Of a stretch of 7,534 nucleotides of DNA, positions 5,155 to 7,534 are shown piece by piece. The first letter of the stretch is position 1. Each line of letters starts with the position of its first letter. The notes below the pieces were generated by a model, which did no database searches, had not been told where the DNA came from, and saw only the letters and a program-made list of their open reading frames with translations. The position numbers and the translations under genes were made by a program. Origin of the DNA: Bacteroidales bacterium UBA3856 (GTDB lineage: Bacteria > Bacteroidota > Bacteroidia > Bacteroidales > UBA932); assembly GCA_002392525.1 (NCBI GenBank), contig DGHE01000188.1:1-7534 (forward strand), written 5' to 3'.

Positions 5155-6815
5155 GAAAATTCCTTGCCCTGAGCATGGCTGCAGCCTTGGTCCTTCCGGG
5201 CTGCGTGGAAGTGGACAACAGCCTGGGAGAAGGGCTGGTGGACAAGAGCCTGCTCTACGACACCCATACGGTAGAGTTCGAGCTCACCGAAATCCAAATG
5301 AAAAACGCCGACGCTTTGTCGGGTTATTCCTCTTCCAAGCTCACCATCGGCGCCATCCGCGACGAAGTGCTGGGCCTCACCACCCGTGAAGCCGCTTTCC
5401 CGCTCATTCCTGCTCTGGATACCATTGACCTGGGCACCAATCCCACGCCAGTGAGCTTTGCCATCCGCTTTGCCGGAGACTCCATCTCCTGCAACGACGA
5501 CAGGGAGGCCCGCATTCTTCAGAACATCCGCGTTACCAGGCTTACCTCTCCCCTTCCCGTGGGAACCGGTACCAGCTGCACGCAGGAGATTGCCCACGGC
5601 AGCGAGCTTATCACCAGCGGTATTCCCGTCTATGACGGAGACGGCGAACTCAGTTTCTCCTTCTCCAAGGCCTACGCCCAGGAGTACATTGACGCACTCC
5701 TCAAGCTGGATTCCAAAAACGGTCTCAAGAACCGCCTCACGGAAGAAGACGGCGTGGACGAGCACTATGACGAATGGGTGGACGAGGTTCCCGGCATCCA
5801 CATCTCAACGGACATACCCGAAGGAAACGGCGGCCGCATCAACCTGTTCGAATTCTCCTGCCTGAGCGTGAGCAACAACTACTACACGCGCAACAACAAT
5901 CTGGCAGCCCTCAAGGTCCACAGTACCTGGGAAGGCGTGGAAAAAGACTCCACCTTCCTGTTTATTCCCGGAGAAACGGCTTTCTTCAATGAGGCCGAAT
6001 ACCTGGAAAACAACACCAAGTTTGACCAGTACTGCTTTAACCGCACCACCCATACCACCACAGCCGGGCCGGCCACGGACAGAATCATGGTAGAAGGCGG
6101 CGGCGGTCTCAAGCCCGTCATCCTGGCCAGCGAGCTCCAGAGCAAAACCTGGGCGGCCATTGCCAAAACCGGCGGAGACCCCAAGAAAGTCATTATTGTA
6201 AAGGCTTCCATCGTGCTGCCTTTCGATATGCCGGAAAACTACGAGGATTTCAAGTACTTCCCCTCTGTCCTGAGCCCTACCATCCAACAGAAAGCCAAGG
6301 ATGACGACGGTGACGAGTACATTACCTTCGCCGGTCTTACGGATGCCAGCGTAAGCTCCGAAAACCAGGGCAACATTGACCGTTCCAACCTGCAGTATGC
6401 TCCCGATATCACCTATCACCTGCAGGCCATCATGGACCGCAACGACCTTTCCAGCAGTACAGACTCCGATATCTGGCTCCTTACCATCCACACGGAGAAA
6501 GTTGCTAACGCCAACGGATCGGCCTACGACAACAGCTACTACCAGCAGCTGATGTATGCCAGCTACTATAACAGCCTCTATGGCGGATATGGCGGATACG
6601 GCGGATATGGCGGGTATGGTGGCTATGGCGGTTACGGCTACAGCAACTACTATAACTACATGATGCTGGCCCAGATGATGAGCGCCTCGCAGCAGCAGAC
6701 CTACAGCTACACCACGGAGCTGGACAAGGACCGTTTCTACCGCGCCATCCTTTGCGGCCCCGCCAGCAAGCGCAAGCCCGTGTTCCGGGTCACCTACGCC
6801 ATCCCCAAGAACTAA
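5151..6815 (+). CDS. DUF4270 family lipoprotein with a Tyr-Gly-Gly repeat tract
   Basis: A 554-residue exported lipoprotein of the Bacteroidetes DUF4270 family, function unknown. Residues 1-18 are a lipoprotein signal peptide with lipobox LPGC (Cys18 is the predicted lipidated residue), so outer-membrane anchoring is likely. Family-typical features follow: LLYDTHTVEFELTEIQ (about 34-49), an early beta-rich region ending in FAIRFAGDS, and VPGIHISTDIPEGNGGRINL. Residues 477-494 are six YGG units, followed by a Tyr/Asn/Gln/Met-rich stretch to about residue 525 (ending QQQTYSYTT) and a conserved-looking C-terminal beta strand (PVFRVTYAIPKN). The ATG at 5151 overlaps the upstream TGA (ATGA), indicating translational coupling with the GT5-like protein. 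A strong terminator follows at 6836. The tyrosine-rich tract may be a low-complexity linker or surface-exposed loop; this is inference. Confidence 0.88.
   Translation: MRKFLALSMAAALVLPGCVEVDNSLGEGLVDKSLLYDTHTVEFELTEIQMKNADALSGYSSSKLTIGAIRDEVLGLTTREAAFPLIPALDTIDLGTNPTPVSFAIRFAGDSISCNDDREARILQNIRVTRLTSPLPVGTGTSCTQEIAHGSELITSGIPVYDGDGELSFSFSKAYAQEYIDALLKLDSKNGLKNRLTEEDGVDEHYDEWVDEVPGIHISTDIPEGNGGRINLFEFSCLSVSNNYYTRNNNLAALKVHSTWEGVEKDSTFLFIPGETAFFNEAEYLENNTKFDQYCFNRTTHTTTAGPATDRIMVEGGGGLKPVILASELQSKTWAAIAKTGGDPKKVIIVKASIVLPFDMPENYEDFKYFPSVLSPTIQQKAKDDDGDEYITFAGLTDASVSSENQGNIDRSNLQYAPDITYHLQAIMDRNDLSSSTDSDIWLLTIHTEKVANANGSAYDNSYYQQLMYASYYNSLYGGYGGYGGYGGYGGYGGYGYSNYYNYMMLAQMMSASQQQTYSYTTELDKDRFYRAILCGPASKRKPVFRVTYAIPKN
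6579..6632 (+). repeat. Six 9-bp units coding for Tyr-Gly-Gly
   Basis: Six in-frame copies of TA(T/C)GG(C/T)GG(A/G/C) encode YGG at residues 477-494 of the DUF4270 lipoprotein, followed by a degenerate YGY. The units differ mostly at third codon positions: the first two are identical and the last three vary. This suggests expansion followed by drift, or selection on the peptide. Units of nine bases would change length without shifting the frame. Confidence 0.9.
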
Positions 6816-6835
6816 TGCGAATCACATATGACAAA

Positions 6836-6867
6836 AAAAGAGGTCAGCTTTTCAGCTGACCTCTTTT
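6836..6867. terminator. Strong bidirectional intrinsic terminator
   Basis: A perfect 14-bp stem (6836-6849 with 6854-6867) with the four-base loop TTTC. The core is GAGGTCAGCT/AGCTGACCTC, flanked by A on the left and T on the right. Plus-strand RNA ends in UUUU after the DUF4270 stop at 6815. Minus-strand RNA ends in a run of seven U after the acpP stop at 6885. It therefore serves both convergent genes. Confidence 0.92.
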
Positions 6868-6884
6868 ATGTTTGATTGGGTGGA

Positions 6885-7130
6885 TTAGGCACCAAGCTTT
6901 TCTGCAACTTTGGTGATGGCGTCACCGACGGTAGCGATACCGCTGGTTTCCTCATCGGGGATTTTGATGCCGAAAACACGCTCGAATTCCATGAGGAGTT
7001 CTACGGTGTCCAGGGAATCGGCACCGAGGTCGTTGGTGAAGCTAGCGGACTCGGTTACGGCGCTTTCTTCAACACCCAGCTTGTCAACGATAATATCCTT
7101 GACCTGCTTTACGATTTCTTCCTTTGTCAT
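6885..7130 (-). CDS. acpP: Acyl carrier protein
   Basis: An 81-residue cytosolic acyl carrier protein that holds growing acyl chains on a 4'-phosphopantetheine arm during fatty acid synthesis. It also supplies hydroxyacyl chains for lipid A. The attachment site is intact: [15 protein letters not shown], with Ser39 in the DSL motif at the start of helix II. The short acidic four-helix fold, FTNDLG (31-36) and IPDEE (57-61) are typical, and the length is normal. The ATG at 7130 is preceded by an A-rich leader of about 50 bases from the -7 box at 7195-7188. In many Bacteroidetes acpP is followed by fabF and rnc. Here the next gene is convergent behind a strong terminator, so acpP is monocistronic. 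Whether the genome has another copy is not visible. Confidence 0.97.
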   Translation of the reverse strand: MTKEEIVKQVKDIIVDKLGVEESAVTESASFTNDLGADSLDTVELLMEFERVFGIKIPDEETSGIATVGDAITKVAEKLGA

Positions 7131-7187
7131 AATGATAGGTTTTAAGTTTATTGTTTTACGTTCTTAACTTCAAATCCAAAAAGTGCA

Positions 7188-7195
7188 CAAAGTTA
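7188..7195 (-). promoter_or_regulatory. -7 box of acpP
   Basis: A perfect TAACTTTG on the minus strand. The -33 region is only a partial match (TTTC at 7218-7215, about 18 bases upstream). The predicted leader is about 50 bases, A-rich and without a Shine-Dalgarno motif, as usual for well-translated Bacteroidetes genes. Confidence 0.65.
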
Positions 7196-7239
7196 ATACA
7201 TTTTTCTCAAAAACGAAACACTTACTGGCAAAAGCGCCT

Positions 7240-7269
7240 TTTGCACCTCATTGAATTTGTGTATCTTTG
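7240..7269 (+). promoter_or_regulatory. Bacteroidetes-type promoter for uvrC
   Basis: TTTG (7240-7243), an 18-base spacer, then TATCTTTG (7262-7269) match the consensus. The predicted start is near 7275, leaving about seven bases before the ATG at 7282. The promoter is divergent from acpP within a 151-base intergenic region. Confidence 0.75.
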
Positions 7270-7281
7270 TCATCCCAAGCT

Positions 7282-7534
7282 ATGACCGTCAAAGAGAAAA
7301 TAGCCCTGTTTCCCCATTCACCCGGCGTGTACCGCTACTACGACGCCGAGGGAAAAGTGATATACGTGGGCAAGGCAAAAGACCTTCACAAGCGCGTGGC
7401 GCAGTATTTTGTACCTCCGGAGCGGCTCAACACCAAGACCCGCATTCTCGTGAGCAAGATAGCCGATGCCCAGTTCTCGGTGGTGGATTCCGAGGCCGAT
7501 GCCCTTCTCCTGGAGAACAACCTCATCAAGCAGT
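7282..7534 (+). CDS. uvrC: Excinuclease ABC subunit C, N-terminal part (runs off the right edge)
   Basis: The first 84 codons of UvrC, which makes the 3' and 5' incisions beside UvrB-bound lesions in nucleotide excision repair. The N-terminal GIY-YIG nuclease domain is clear: GVY (15-17), [12 protein letters not shown] (28-39, with the catalytic Arg38) and the downstream [14 protein letters not shown] (about 71-84), which matches the UvrC family and excludes other GIY-YIG proteins. The start ATG at 7282 follows the -7 box at 7262-7269 by only a few bases. The later UvrB-binding, RNase H-like and HhH domains are outside the window. Confidence 0.96.
   Translation, partial: MTVKEKIALFPHSPGVYRYYDAEGKVIYVGKAKDLHKRVAQYFVPPERLNTKTRILVSKIADAQFSVVDSEADALLLENNLIKQ

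Overview
The window looks like a chromosomal segment of a Bacteroidales bacterium with G+C-rich coding regions. Several features support this: repeated Bacteroidetes-type -7 boxes (TAnnTTTG, often with an upstream TTTG), no clear Shine-Dalgarno sites, and families largely restricted to Bacteroidetes (DUF4294, DUF3098, DUF4270, and the short GT5-like 'glycogen synthase'). The genus cannot be fixed from the sequence; a Rikenellaceae-like gut lineage is only a guess. No phage, plasmid, CRISPR or defence genes are visible.

Layout. Positions 1-195 (minus) hold the 5' end of rplP (ribosomal protein L16), with its own promoter, a structured-looking leader and no rpsC upstream. Positions 196-603 are non-coding and hold that promoter and leader, small C-rich repeats, copy A of a 36-bp repeat, and a terminator. 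Positions 604-1350 (minus) encode an exported DUF4294 protein with a GTG start that nearly coincides with its predicted transcription start. This gene is bracketed by copies A and B of the 36-bp repeat, which are inverted relative to each other. Positions 1519-4248 (minus) form a four-gene envelope operon read as ftsX, a DUF3098 membrane protein, uppP, then lpxH. It combines cell-division/peptidoglycan-hydrolase control, undecaprenyl-phosphate recycling and lipid A synthesis. A dispersed REP-like repeat lies directly before the lpxH start codon.

Divergent from ftsX, positions 4327-6815 (plus) hold a GT5-N-terminal-only 'glycogen synthase' whose stop overlaps the start of a DUF4270 lipoprotein. 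The lipoprotein carries a Tyr-Gly-Gly tandem repeat. A strong bidirectional hairpin terminator (6836-6867) separates it from the convergent acpP (6885-7130, minus). Divergent from acpP, uvrC starts at 7282 and runs off the window.

Most of the content is ordinary housekeeping. The points most worth checking are the 36-bp inverted repeat pair around the DUF4294 gene, the detached rplP with a leader that could be regulatory, the coupled pseudo-glycosyltransferase/lipoprotein pair of unknown function, and the recurring very short predicted 5' leaders. I found no clear evidence for a wholly new multi-gene system.
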